From positions 1,203,967 to 1,267,966 of the forward strand of contig SCFE01000076.1 of the NCBI GenBank assembly GCA_004352715.1: DNA of 64,000 bases, in the 5' to 3' direction. The stretch is from Hofstenia miamia (Eukaryota; Xenacoelomorpha; Acoela). Under the pieces are notes generated by a model that was given only the letters and a program-made list of their open reading frames with translations, ran no database searches and was not told the origin of the DNA. The stretch's first letter is position 1. Each line of letters opens with the position of its first letter. A program made the position numbers and the translations under genes. This document shows, in pieces, positions 26,001-33,889 of this stretch.

Positions 26001-27302
26001 TTATTGCCTGACAATGTCTCAAACATTTCTGTAGAATGGGTTTTGTGGCAGATTATTTGCCCAATTTATTAAAGGAAATGTCAAAAGCTTCAATAAACTT
26101 TTAATAAACTTTCAGTAATATGATGAGAAGCATTGTTTTCAATGTTAGCTAAAATGTTTGTAATGAAGGTGCACACCAACGGAATAGAAATGTCTTGTAT
26201 ATTATATTATGTATTATTTTTCCACTTAACTTTAAATGCTATTTCCACAACAATTAATTATATTGTTTTTCTTATTATTTGTATTTTATGAATTTAATTA
26301 ATTGTATTCCAGTCAGATTAGGTTTTGAGTAATCAATTTTGGTTTTGTAATCCCTAGGTAGTTACTTATATATTTTTGTGGGGAATATTCTTTCGACTCT
26401 GTTAGCACAACACAATAATCAAATTTTCACGTATTTCTCTAAAATATCAGTATAAGTCCGTGTAATAAATTTATGCAATAAGTAGCTAGGTCTTTAGTTT
26501 GTAATGAAGATTGCCTGTTTATTTTGTAATGTTATTCCTCATAATTGAAAATCGCACATAAGCTGGCTGTGGCTGCAGGCATTGTGTTGATAATTTCAAA
26601 ATAAATATGATGCATATTTTATTTCTTAGTTTTCTTATTTTTATAATTTATTTCATTGTATTATAATAATTTTTATAATCCAGATCACAGATATATTCTG
26701 AGACAGCAGCAGGGCTATATTTTCTATAATAATAGCACAACCATTTTGTATTAGTGTGTATAAGTACCCCAAGCGATTTGCCATATTTGGATAACCCACT
26801 GCTGATAACGAAGGATTAAAAATAATTGTTCTTTCTGTTTGTTACATTTTCGTTTTCAGATAATTCCATTTTTGGTTTTTCATTAAAATTTCAGAAATAT
26901 TAAATTCCTATATAAACCGTTAATAATAGTTTTGTTCAAACCTTGGTTCAATTTCAATTTTTGCAATTTTACGAACGTTACTTGATTTTCTGTAGTTTAT
27001 TTAAACAATTAAAAATTATTAATAATTATAATTTGTATGAATTTTTTATTGATAGTTCTCCTATTGCAAGTTTTTAGGTTGCCAAGTATGACAGCAAAGG
27101 CTTTTATAGGACACCGCTTAATGATAGTGAATTATACCCTTTGTATATCCATCCATCTTCAGTTCTGTACACATTACCGCCTCCTTCTTGGGTAATTTTC
27201 ACGGATTCTGTTCAGACTGATAAGCTTTATATGCGTGACGTCAGTTGCATTAAACCATATTGGCTGACGGAACTCGCGCCCCATTTCTACTGCGAAGAAT
27301 AG
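506..27302 (+). CDS. DHX35: DEAH-box RNA helicase DHX35, nine exons
   Basis: ATP-dependent RNA helicase of the DEAH/DHX family; human DHX35 is associated with spliceosomal complexes in the nucleus. Joining nine exons (506-722, 770-950, 6297-6578, 7849-8104, 10409-10686, 11971-12197, 13164-13377, 23620-23890, 27078-27302) gives 2151 nt, i.e. 716 residues plus TAG, close to the roughly 700 residues of animal DHX35. Motifs seen: [10 protein letters not shown] (residues 73-81), Ia TQPRR (102-106), II DEAH (172-175), III SAT (204-206), [13 protein letters not shown] (342-353), [10 protein letters not shown] (390-397). The C-terminus has the family's winged-helix/ratchet and OB-type regions, ending in LYMRDVS...[10 protein letters not shown]. 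All introns are GT-AG with compatible phases. The ATG is chosen because the N-terminal residues align with the family's start. The start of exon 7 is the least certain boundary. No inactivating change is seen. Confidence 0.93.
770..950 (+). CDS. DHX35: DHX35 exon 2 (Walker A, motif Ia)
   Basis: The acceptor TTTAG ends at 769, so intron 1 is only 47 nt. The exon encodes the Walker [10 protein letters not shown] and the motif Ia TQPRR. It ends in phase 2 before the donor GTTACTCA. Confidence 0.93.
951..6296 (+). other. DHX35 intron 2, no gene recognised
   Basis: A 5.3-kb AT-rich intron. I see no coding stretch resembling a known protein on either strand, only short ORFs without recognisable motifs. 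It contains a TA dinucleotide run (about 1328-1354). Confidence 0.7.
1328..1354. repeat. (TA)n microsatellite
   Basis: Uninterrupted TA dinucleotides inside DHX35 intron 2, preceded by a palindromic ACATGT stretch. Confidence 0.9.
6297..6578 (+). CDS. DHX35: DHX35 exon 3 (DEAH and SAT motifs)
   Basis: The acceptor ATTTAG ends at 6296 and its first base completes the Arg codon split with exon 2. The exon encodes [19 protein letters not shown] and [14 protein letters not shown], which are motifs Ib, II and III. The donor GTAAATTT is at 6579 and the exon ends in phase 2. Confidence 0.93.
6579..7848 (+). other. DHX35 intron 3, nothing recognised
   Basis: A 1.27-kb intron, AT-rich, with no recognisable coding or repeat feature on either strand. 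Confidence 0.6.
7849..8104 (+). CDS. DHX35: DHX35 exon 4
   Basis: The acceptor TTTTTAG at 7842-7848 fits the phase; the alternative AG at 7833-7834 would put the exon out of frame. It encodes the RecA1/RecA2 linker and the start of RecA2, including [19 protein letters not shown] and [12 protein letters not shown] (motif IV region). The exon ends in phase 0 before GTAAGATA. Confidence 0.9.
8105..8559 (+). other. Start of DHX35 intron 4
   Basis: Non-coding in the sense direction. The antisense strand may hold the decayed tail of the reverse transcriptase fragment described next. A TA run lies at 8407-8431. Confidence 0.5.
8407..8431. repeat. (TA)n microsatellite
   Basis: TA dinucleotide run in DHX35 intron 4. 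Confidence 0.9.
8560..9640 (-). pseudogene. Non-LTR reverse transcriptase fragment (jockey/CR1-like)
   Basis: Antisense to DHX35, inside intron 4. Reading leftwards from about 9640, pieces in shifting frames give the order of a LINE-type [20 protein letters not shown] (fingers), a segment like [25 protein letters not shown] (motif A), [16 protein letters not shown] (motif B, normally GVPQGS), [11 protein letters not shown] (degraded YADD, motif C) and [15 protein letters not shown] (thumb). Several stops and frameshifts mean it is dead. The endonuclease domain and 3' tail are not recognisable. Clade assignment is an inference from motif style. Confidence 0.75.
9641..10408 (+). other. Remainder of DHX35 intron 4
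   Basis: No gene recognised. It may contain further decayed sequence of the antisense LINE fragment, but I cannot support that from motifs. Confidence 0.5.
10409..10686 (+). CDS. DHX35: DHX35 exon 5 (motifs V and VI)
   Basis: The acceptor TGTGTAG ends at 10408. The exon encodes [38 protein letters not shown] and [15 protein letters not shown], which is the RecA2 domain with the arginine fingers of motif VI. It ends in phase 2 before GTATGATT. Confidence 0.94.
10687..11970 (+). other. DHX35 intron 5, nothing recognised
   Basis: A 1.28-kb AT-rich intron with no coding motif or obvious repeat. Confidence 0.6.
11971..12197 (+). CDS. DHX35: DHX35 exon 6
   Basis: The acceptor ACATTTTAG ends at 11970. 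It encodes [27 protein letters not shown] and [12 protein letters not shown], the winged-helix/ratchet region of DEAH helicases. The donor GTAAGTTG at 12198 is strong and leaves phase 1. Confidence 0.92.
12198..13163 (+). other. DHX35 intron 6, nothing recognised
   Basis: A 0.97-kb intron. An antisense ORF at 12528-12731 has a CxxC...CxxC pair that I regard as chance. No repeat structure is seen. Confidence 0.55.
13164..13377 (+). CDS. DHX35: DHX35 exon 7 (start uncertain)
   Basis: Encodes [20 protein letters not shown] and [21 protein letters not shown], the ratchet-domain block conserved in DHX35. The acceptor at 13162-13163 is the only upstream AG that keeps frame with the strong donor at 12198. 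It adds roughly 15 residues with no family counterpart. The acceptor at 13199-13200 would need a weaker donor (GTTGTT, about 12203). The exon ends in phase 2 before GTATAATT. Confidence 0.75.
13969..16079. mobile_element. 2.1-kb DNA element with 38-bp inverted ends, family unknown
   Basis: The ends are perfect inverted repeats: 13969-14006 begins AATTGAAGGGCTTGGTTCTA and 16042-16079 is its reverse complement. AATT may be a 4-bp target duplication with the element proper starting at GAAGGG, since AATT flanks both ends; this is an inference. The subterminal word GACTTAAGAACATTTAGAAC recurs near 15889-15909 and in the right end, as subterminal transposase sites often do. The inside carries a decayed antisense coding region (14726-15110). 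Confidence 0.75.
14726..15110 (-). pseudogene. Coding remnant inside the 38-bp TIR element, unrecognised
   Basis: Reading leftwards from about 15110 one frame gives [18 protein letters not shown], then [13 protein letters not shown], then [20 protein letters not shown] and a C-terminus of [16 protein letters not shown] and an acidic tail before TGA. It is broken by two stops. Codon-like composition and the acidic end argue for a real former protein, probably the end of the element's transposase or an accessory protein. I do not recognise the family. Confidence 0.5.
16640..17200 (-). pseudogene. hAT-like (DUF659-type) transposase remnant
   Basis: On the minus strand, [20 protein letters not shown] is followed by a VTVGELIST...KKSKFRQA segment. 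This has the 'LTDAAPYM...H..C..H..' pattern of DUF659/hAT-type transposases found in many invertebrates. A second block (about 16640-16870) may be the continuation. Stops and shifts make it non-functional. The family call rests on the LTDAAPYM motif and surrounding His/Cys pattern. Confidence 0.5.
17528..18870 (-). pseudogene. Mariner-like transposase, internally deleted
   Basis: The N-terminus (about 18515 downward) has an arthropod-type helix-turn-helix: [39 protein letters not shown] and RKRTGRPS. The C-terminus has the catalytic-domain end [37 protein letters not shown] and REKVYATPI. The middle, including the segment with the first catalytic Asp, is missing between about 18165 and 18200, and there are frameshifts around 18100. 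A second copy of the N-terminal part (18574-18885) follows a single N and is probably an assembly duplicate. Confidence 0.8.
18255..18885. repeat. Direct duplication around a single N (assembly artefact)
   Basis: The stretch 18255-18572 is repeated almost exactly at 18574-18892, separated by one N at 18573. Likewise 17767-17820 and 18009-18062 flank the N run. Such tails on both sides of a gap are typical of unmerged contig ends. Confidence 0.8.
20048..20220. repeat. (TA)n microsatellite spanning an assembly gap
   Basis: AT dinucleotides run into N at 20081-20210 and resume at 20211-20220; the gap sits inside the repeat. Confidence 0.9.
20440..20740 (-). pseudogene. Conserved-looking coding fragment, unrecognised
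   Basis: An open minus-strand stretch encodes [16 protein letters not shown], then [20 protein letters not shown], then [17 protein letters not shown] and [12 protein letters not shown]. Its composition looks like a real, helix-rich soluble protein and not random AT-rich sequence. Beyond KEL, sequence resembling a transposon end begins (GGGCCC, then an ACCGCGGT palindrome near 20424-20431), so it may be cut by an insertion. It could be a host exon or a transposon domain; I assign no function. Confidence 0.4.
21350..21840 (-). pseudogene. Mariner-like transposase fragment (same family as 17.4-19.0 kb)
   Basis: Minus-strand pieces give [18 protein letters not shown] (cf. the family's VVNRHN.R.WG block), [10 protein letters not shown]-type sequence, then [20 protein letters not shown] and [11 protein letters not shown], the second catalytic Asp region. 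Stops and shifts between the blocks show it is dead. No terminal repeats were found. Confidence 0.65.
21855..21960. repeat. Clustered AACCGAT/ATCGGTT words
   Basis: Short direct and inverted copies of TTAAACCGAT and GATTCGGTTAA crowd about 100 bases. This resembles the end of a non-autonomous DNA element, but I could not find its partner. Confidence 0.35.
22997..23460 (-). pseudogene. Mariner transposase C-terminal remnant with 3' TIR
   Basis: Minus-strand frames alternate to give blocks typical of mariner: [16 protein letters not shown]-like sequence read across a shift as [21 protein letters not shown]-like LYHCQTTYQ, then [20 protein letters not shown] ending at a TAA. About 110 bases beyond the stop lies TTAGTTTGTCGCATAAGTTC (22997 onward), a mariner-type end. 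The 5' half and its end are missing. Confidence 0.7.
23620..23890 (+). CDS. DHX35: DHX35 exon 8
   Basis: The acceptor TTGTTTAG ends at 23619. It encodes [20 protein letters not shown], the strongly conserved OB-fold entry of DEAH helicases, then [18 protein letters not shown] and SLIVGFFAQ. It ends in phase 0 before GTTTACTT. Confidence 0.93.
23891..27077 (+). other. DHX35 intron 8, nothing recognised
   Basis: A 3.2-kb AT-rich intron. I see no transposase, RT or RNA-like motif on either strand. Confidence 0.6.
27078..27302 (+). CDS. DHX35: DHX35 exon 9 (terminal)
   Basis: The acceptor TTTTTAG ends at 27077. It encodes [46 protein letters not shown] and [18 protein letters not shown], the typical C-terminal OB-fold block, and stops with TAG at 27300-27302. 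Confidence 0.94.
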   Translation, partial: VAKYDSKGFYRTPLNDSELYPLYIHPSSVLYTLPPPSWVIFTDSVQTDKLYMRDVSCIKPYWLTELAPHFYCEE

Positions 27303-27939
27303 GCGTCTTATAACGAACCACAGATAAAGTTGGTAATCTATCAACAACGGGAGAATTTTTAAAGCCTCATATGGCATTAATTGCTGTTAAAAGATTCAAA
27401 CAACTTAAACTTATATTTTGGAATTGTTTATGTATGCCTATTGTAATTATACATTATGGCCAACTTAATATACACGGCCTACTAACCTGCCAATGGATAG
27501 CCAAAATGCAAAGCCATTGTAAAAACTGAAGTTGTTTACCCTTCTAACAAAATCAGATATGAATATTGCATTTTCATTATAGTAAATAAATTTCTGCCCT
27601 TTGATTACAAAAACTATAGCACAAAAAATATTTTTCAAAATTTAAAGATCAAAACAAAATTCCAAAAACACCAAAAATTACATACATCGAAACTACAGAT
27701 AAATGTTTTTGCATCATTAATTAGCTTTCAAATGTTTACTTTGTTTAAAAGCAGAAATGCAAGTTTAACAGTTTTTTTGCGGTAGAAAATCGATTATGAA
27801 AATAAAAATGGACGAAACCCAAAAATTATTTTCTAAACTTTCTATAAAGCACTAAATAAATTTGAAAAATAACATTACAAAAAACAGTTGTTTTGTAGTG
27901 CTTAAAACATGTTTTAAACAGGTCGTGTTTAAAACATGC
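27303..27939 (+). other. DHX35 3' flank
   Basis: Likely 3' UTR and intergenic sequence. A palindromic GTTTTAAACA/GTTTAAAACATG cluster lies at 27903-27940 at the edge of the P-like pseudogene. Nothing else is seen. Confidence 0.4.
27585..27590 (+). terminator. Candidate DHX35 polyadenylation signal
   Basis: AATAAA about 283 nt after the stop codon. In sequence this AT-rich such a hexamer is expected by chance, so support is weak. Confidence 0.3.
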
Positions 27940-28621
27940 CAACCCTGCTCTTGAAGCAATTTATAAGTCTGCAAAAGGGCATATCTGATCATAGCTGCTG
28001 AATACATTACGCTTTTACTGGAAGAACTCTTTTGTTCGATATAGGATGGGAAATTTTGTAACTTACTTTTACAGATTAACTTGCAATTACCTCAGCAAAA
28101 CCACTCTAGTAAAGGTAAGGAAAAACTTCGGTGATTCAAGCAGTCACTTTGAGAACTGATAGGTCATTTTTTCCATTTTATAAAAGAAGCAGTAGTTTTT
28201 GTATTCGCAGTAAGATTTGTGGATTAAGTTCTTTTAGTAAAGAGTTGTTTACGCCACTAAAATCTTTAATAGTATCAAGATCTTTGAATTGTTGTAACTC
28301 ATCCGCCTGTAAAACACGATAAGAACGAAGTTTGCACAATTTTGGGGATAGCTTACTTTAATGAAAGTAGATTTTTCATACTGTCAGGATGTATTGTTGG
28401 AATTGGATTTAGTGCTTTTATCAGTTGAGGGTATTTGGCATTACGCTGGATGTACTTCTCTTCAAAGTGATGTTCACAGACAAAAATCCGGTTCCGTTTG
28501 CCCATGTCATCAGCCGATATTTGATATATTAGATTGATATATTTGGAAATTGGGAATCAGTTCCGCTTTGGTGGTCTTTATAGTTTGTGTAGCAAGGGGC
28601 CACGCTGCATTTATTAGGCAT
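27940..28621 (-). pseudogene. THAP-domain P-element-like transposase pseudogene
   Basis: Minus strand. An ATG at 28619-28621 starts MPNKCSVAPCYTNYKDH, matching the CxxxxC start of a THAP zinc finger. After a shift, RNRIFVCEHHFEEKYI supplies the finger's C..H pair, followed by LNPIPTIHP. Downstream pieces include LPLLEWF and YSAAMIRYALLQTYKLLQE, which resembles the 'YS..MIRYAL..R..S.QAYKLL' block of P-element/THAP9-like transposases. Multiple frameshifts show it is dead. The N-terminal finger would bind element ends. Confidence 0.65.
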
Positions 28622-29829
28622 CTCTGAGTATAACACACACAATGGGAACTCTACTCGTAATCCAATAGCCAAATTACAGTTTATGTCNGTTTATGTCACA
28701 AGCCAACGGGTTAATGAGTAGCTAACAGATGGCAAAATTGCCTTAAACAAATATACAATATTATATTCCATAGTCAATTTTTGTCATTTACGGGACACGG
28801 ACTCTTTAAATTTGATGATTATACAGTAGTGATCAAAAGTTTTCGGACAACTAACTGAACAAATTCTTTTTACATTCATGAACACTATAGCTTCGATTTT
28901 TTGCAATTGGGTTAATTCTAGCATTGTAAATTCAAATTTCTCCTCAATTTTTATATATGCAATTTAATTTTCATCCTATGACCCTGTAAAGGCCCCTAAA
29001 CTATGTGAGTAAATATGCATGGTATGTAAAATATAACACAAAAATCGTATTCAGCATGAAAAGCTTAGTATATTCACAATTTTTTGTAAGAATTTATTTC
29101 TAAAATCTTGTGCGAATCCCATTACAATGTTCAAATTTGCATCTCAATTAGCATTAGTAAAGGCTAAGCCTATTTCATTAAACTTTTTTCTGATTGGTTG
29201 AGAGGGGAGTCGTAGCCCGTTTCGCTATGACTATGATATTGACGGGGGTGTTGTAGTGGCGTCATGTAAATTGCATAGCCATGTACTTGCTATAGTGACT
29301 TACTTATTTATGGGACCTAATTTATTAAATGCACTTCTGTTTTTTTGTTAATACACATGGCGTTGTTAGTGACTAATCAGGTACTGTGATAATACATTAC
29401 TGACTTAACTCGCATTACATTTCTTATCCACAAAAATTCCATGGATTTCTATTGCTTACCCCGGCCTGTGTACAAAATTTAATTCGTTTTTGAGAATCTA
29501 TACATTATATGCAAAAGACCAATCTCATTTTTCAAAATGCGTTGTTATTTTCATTGTAAAAAATCTACACATTCTAGTATTCAGAAGTTTTCCAATTTTT
29601 AAATAAAAATCTATGTATGTACAATAAATATGTAGTAATCCGAATTATAGTTCAAATTATAAATCATCTTTAAATGAAAGACTTGAATTGACAATATTTG
29701 TATTTTTTAATGGACTTCATAAATTTCGCTTTTTACTCGGGCTTGCTTTATTTTCTGGACGTCATCCTTGTACCACTTTGTTCTTCAATTTAGCATTTGT
29801 CTTTTCCTTGACATTAAATCAAAAGGTTT
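28622..29829. other. Intergenic, one orphan transposon end
   Basis: No gene seen. It contains the mariner-like terminus at 28824 and a single N at 28689 flanked by the repeated word GTTTATGTC. Confidence 0.5.
28824..28849 (+). repeat. Orphan mariner/Tc1-type terminal repeat
   Basis: CAGTAGTGATCAAAAGTTTT, followed by CGGACA and preceded by TA, has the form of a Tc1/mariner end. No inverted partner is visible in the window, so this is a truncated or solo end. Confidence 0.5.
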
Positions 29830-30535
29830 TAATTACATGAGCAAGTTGATGTTTGTCATTATTTCCTAAATATTCTTTTTTTCCCTTAATGTCCAATCTA
29901 TCTAGAAGACATAAAACAATTCTTCTAATAAAGATTCATCTTCTATTGTCCCCAAAATGCAAGCGGCATTTGTCTGCTAAATTATAATACTCAAACGTTG
30001 TTTAAAATACTCTGACACACGTGGTTCCTTTGATGAAAATATTAGGGAATTGACAAGTTGGGAAATAAATTCTCCAGTTAATTTACATGCAACGCCTTGA
30101 CATTCAAAAGCATGACCAAGGAACAGTAGTCACGCCATCAGGTCGTTTCCCATCGTTTCTGATCAATCCCGGTGGTTCTAAAATTGAAGGGACTTCGATC
30201 ATTGAAAAAGTTAAAAGGTTATTCAATTGAGAATGACGTGCAAAACGACCAGCACTCCTCTTAAAAGACAATCCATGAAGACCATCAGATGAAATATTTG
30301 CGCAAAAAATACAGGTATGTTGTTCACATACACGAGCACCAAGTCTAGAGGCAACACTGATACTCAAAGTGACATTGTTCATCGTCAGGTTAAGTTTGTT
30401 TGATGGAAGAACATTGAGCCATGATCCAGCTAAATTGCCTGAAACCTTGCAAAATCTTTCAGAAAAATGTCTCACCAGGAAACTCTCCAGTTGGTTGAAA
30501 ACAGGAAAAGACCAATTTATTTGAATAGTAGAAGC
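29830..30535 (-). pseudogene. C-terminal domain of the same non-LTR element
   Basis: Minus strand: GSWLNVLPSNKLNLTM, ISVASRLGARVCEQHTCIFC, SSDGLHGLSFKRSAGRFARH, IPSILEPPGL-like VPSILEPPGLIRNDGKRPDG and PWSCF, the Cys/His-rich C-terminal domain found after RT in this element type. A continuation past a stop (about 30103 to 29960) reads FSSKEPRVSEYFKQRLSIII. The domain's chemistry is not established to my knowledge. It is broken by at least two lesions. Confidence 0.7.
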
Positions 30536-31818
30536 AAGGTTGGGCAAAAATATTGAATTTGGTATACCCAACCAATATATTGGGGGTAACCCCCCCCCCA
30601 ATACCCAATATTATAAAATCAATACCCAATACTTATCTACCACTATTTGTCGTACATTAATTGACTTCAGGGCCGTACGCAAGGGATTTTTAAAAGTTTT
30701 AAAATGTACTCTTGGCACGTCTGGTAAAGTAACTTTTGATAGCGAAAGATTAGCGTGAGAATTAGTATGATCAGAAAAGAATCTCAAGTAGATTTCTCCT
30801 GGTTACTATAATAGTCTAGGTTTACTGACCGGCTTGTGGCGCCGATGTTTGTATGAGCAAATTTTTTGGACTGAGGCACGGATTTTTACGAAACAGCGTT
30901 CATGTATTAATGAAAGTCGAACGGACTTTCAATTCTTTTTATCCAGAAGTTTTGATAAGAAGCAGGCTATTCTTGGTAAAAAGAAGATTGCAAAGAAGCG
31001 AACCCGTTTTGAAAGCATAATGAACAAGTATCCGCGTAGTGATGACGCAATGCAAACTGAGAGCGGCAATGATGGATGGAATTGCAGCATATGCCAACGT
31101 ACATATACTGAAGGGCTACAATGTCGAATGTGCGATAATTGGGCTCACGTTAATTGCGGATAGGGGGCTAACGATTCTTTTATTGTAACGACTGTAGTTA
31201 GGTTTCTATAAAGAAAATATTTATTTTTGTTTAACCTGTTCCTTTTTGCAGTTCTATTCTAATCTGTGGTTATTTATTTATTTTTTGATTGCCACAATAA
31301 TTTTTTTGACAACATTCATTTTCAATTGATACAAAATTATAATTACAATCATTCAAAATCATCCATACATTTAAAAATCCAATTATTTAGTTACTAACCT
31401 TAATAAGAACATGCAGATATATTTCGACTCACAAAGTCATCGTCAGTTTTACAAATTATTCCCTCTAAATTTACTAGACCTTACAATTATAATAGTAATT
31501 TTTTAAATTTAAAAAAACGACACTTTTTTAGTTACTATTAACTAAAAATGTTAAAAATACCAAAGTTCAATTAAGAATTGAATTATGTAGTTTGTCTATA
31601 TCTTCACAAGTAGCTTCATTCGTTTGCAGTCTATGGACTTTGTCGAACGTATGCATTTGTATGCGATGATTTTTTTCTACACATGTGACATGTATAATTA
31701 TTGATATCTGTACCTACAACTTAAGGTTAATATTACCCAATATAATCCAATATATTGGGTATACCCCATAATATCACACAATACTCAATATTTTTCAAAA
31801 ACCCAATATCCAACCTTG
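30536..31818. mobile_element. hAT-like non-autonomous element (1.28 kb)
   Basis: The left end AAGGTTGGGCAAAAATATTG and the right end, reverse complement CAAGGTTGGATATTGGGTTT, are imperfect inverted repeats. Both ends contain dense CCAATAT/ATATTGG words as subterminal repeats. An 8-bp target duplication and CAAGGTTG-type ends suggest hAT. No transposase is inside, only a PHD-like fragment at 30834-31163; the rest (31164-31785) is AT-rich with nothing recognised. Confidence 0.7.
30834..31163 (+). pseudogene. PHD-like zinc finger fragment carried in the hAT-like element
   Basis: A 109-residue ORF ends GWNCSICQRTYTEGLQCRMC followed by DNWAHVNCG. This has the C-x2-C...C-x2-C...H-x2-C spacing of the first part of a PHD finger (W before H is also typical), cut short by TAG. 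Upstream is a Lys/Arg-rich stretch (KKKIAKKRTRFE). PHD fingers read histone tails in host proteins and also occur in retroelement ORF1 proteins, so the source is open. There is no sign that it is expressed. Confidence 0.5.
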
Positions 31819-32509
31819 GTGGAAGCTTGTCCATCTGGAGTTTGTGAATTATTAGACAGCTTTAACCACCAATCCAAAGCATGTGCTTCTTTAATCGTAG
31901 GGAGACATCCAGGAGCAATCTTTAACATCAAGTTTTCACATTTGGCCACAGATGCAAGAAAGCAACTGGATGCCAAAATATGGGTTAAAGGTATTCCTAA
32001 GCTACCTGAGGAAACTGGTAGACCAGCTTGTACAATTGCATTCTCTGACAAATTGACGTTGGTAATACGTTTAAGCAGACTGTTGATAAGAACATCATAC
32101 TTCTCAAGATGGTTAAAATGCAAGAATGTTGATGATCATTGATGATCAACGAAGACCGTACAATAACTTTGGTTTCCCCAATGCATTCTTCAGCAAGAAA
32201 AGAGCAGTATGAGCATCTAGATCTACTAATTGTCTGCGAGAAGTTCCAGCTCATTGTATTTTGTCTGCAGAAACTTCAAAGTAGCATCAGATCCAATACC
32301 TGCACCAAGAACAACTAACTCACTTAAGGGAGTTATGCAGATACCAGGACAAACCTCATTAAACATGTATTCAATTGAAGTTCGTTTCTCCAATGAAGGA
32401 TTTCCAAGAAACGTTAATTCACACTTTGTAGGATTGACCTGTAGACCAATCTTAACTGCTGAAGATATTTCCATCATCTAGATATAAGAAATTCAATTCA
32501 GATTGTAGA

Positions 32510-32740
32510 GATGAAGTAAAGTCAATTATGAAATCACAAAAAATTGGCGGACCTTCTGGATCACCTTGCTGCACACCAGTCATTGAGTCCAAAATAAGGC
32601 CGTCAAAATATAAGTTGGTGTANNNTGATGAAGTAAAGTCAATTATGGAATAACAAAAAATTGGCGGAGCCTCTGGATCACCTTGCTGCACACCAGTCAT
32701 TGAGTCCAAAATAAGGCCGTCAAAATATAAGTTGGTGTAC
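32510..32740. repeat. Direct duplication around NNN (assembly artefact)
   Basis: 32510-32622 and 32627-32740 are near-identical RT segments on either side of N 32623-32625. Confidence 0.75.
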
Positions 32741-33009
32741 TTGCCATATGCAGAAACGGTGTAATTATAAATTTCAGGATGCTTATCAGCGACAATGTTT
32801 AGAAAATGCTGCCTGTCGATCGTGTTGAAGGCGTTTTTAAAATCAATCTTAACAAAAATGTGATCATCAGTTATTTTGGAGCTTTGTACATATCGACGAG
32901 TAGCGTGAACTGCGGCTTCGGCCCCACATGGCGTAGCATAACCTAACTGTCTTTGACCATATGAAGTTGTTCTCCCCACAACTTTTCTACACAGCCGCCG
33001 AAGAGTCCC

Positions 33010-33710
33010 GCCAACTGCAATTGGTCTCAACTTGCCATTTTTTTCTGGAGAGCAAACAGGTTTGCACCAAAGATTGGACGGATGGAATTAGGAATTTTGC
33101 CTGCTATTACGAAATTAACAAATTGGGTAAGACATTCTACGAAATTGTATGCATAAATTCCATTGCTCTCCTTACTGAGGTCACGTAGAACCTGTGGGCG
33201 AAGACCATCTGGACCACCAGCAGAACCTGGGTGAAATGAGCGAATGGCATCTAAAACCTTTTTTGGACTGATAGAAACAGGAGATGAATTCATTGATTGA
33301 ATATTTGGCAACTGACTAGTAGGATGAAGATTCTTAAGTTGTTCAACCACTTCAGGTNCCAACTGCAATTGGTCTCAACTTGCCATTTTTTTCTGGAGAG
33401 CAAACAGGTTTGCACCAAAGAAGATTGGACGGATGGAATTAGGAATTTTGCCTGCTATTACGAAATTAACAAATTGGGTAAGACATTCTACGAAATTGTA
33501 TGCATAAATTCCATTGCTCTCCTTACTGAGGTCACGTAGAACCTGTGGGCGAAGACCATCTGGACCACCAGCAGAACCTGGGTGAAATGAGCGAATGGCA
33601 TCTAAAACCTTTTTTGGACTGATAGAAACAGGAGATGAATTCATTGATTGAATATTTGGCAACTGACTAGTAGGATGAAGATTCTTAAGTTGTTCAACCA
33701 CTTCAGGTGT
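33010..33710. repeat. Direct duplication around a single N (assembly artefact)
   Basis: 33011-33357 and 33359-33708 are near-identical; a 3-base AAG indel distinguishes them. The N lies at 33358. Confidence 0.75.
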
Positions 33711-33889
33711 GCTAGTTGCATTCAATTCATTCTTTACTCAGTCTTTCAATCAGATCATTATTTTATTTGTGAAATGAGCCTCCAAATTTAAATAATTTTG
33801 ATACATCGTGAAATGTCTAATAAAATTCAATAGAAAGTGATCAAATTCCAATGATTTTCTTAATAAAATTTCGTAATTGTTTAAAAACA

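Larger units (their letters stand above)
30528..31826. repeat. 8-bp target duplication of the nested insertion
   Basis: GTAGAAGC at 30528-30535 and GTGGAAGC at 31819-31826 flank the insert. They differ at one base and both derive from one codon run of the interrupted retroelement, supporting a hAT-type insertion. Confidence 0.7.
29830..33725 (-). mobile_element. Non-LTR retrotransposon, interrupted by a hAT-like insertion
   Basis: A minus-strand retroelement whose RT part lies at 31827-33725 and whose C-terminal part lies at 29830-30535. The two are separated by the 30536-31818 insertion; the reading frame on the two sides meets at the 8-bp target duplication. N positions at 32623-32625 and 33358 are flanked by direct duplicates of about 115 and 350 bases, so the real element is shorter. 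No 3' tail or target duplication of the retroelement itself was found. Confidence 0.8.
31827..33725 (-). pseudogene. Non-LTR reverse transcriptase (N-terminal and catalytic part)
   Basis: Order on the minus strand: SAGGPDGLRPQVLRDL (fingers), FVNFVIAGKIP, RPIAVGGTLRRL, GYATPCGAEAAVHATRRYV, FVKIDFKNAFNTIDRQHFL (motif A with FKNAFN), GVQQGDPEAPPIF (motif B, QGDP), LNFLYLDDGNIF (motif C, YLDD) and VNPTKCELTF (thumb). This is the RT subtype common in invertebrate genomes that shares a C-terminal 'RLG...C...GLHGLSCK' domain. Stops and shifts occur around 31990-32490. Catalytic Asp residues in motifs A and C are intact in the fragments. Confidence 0.85.
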
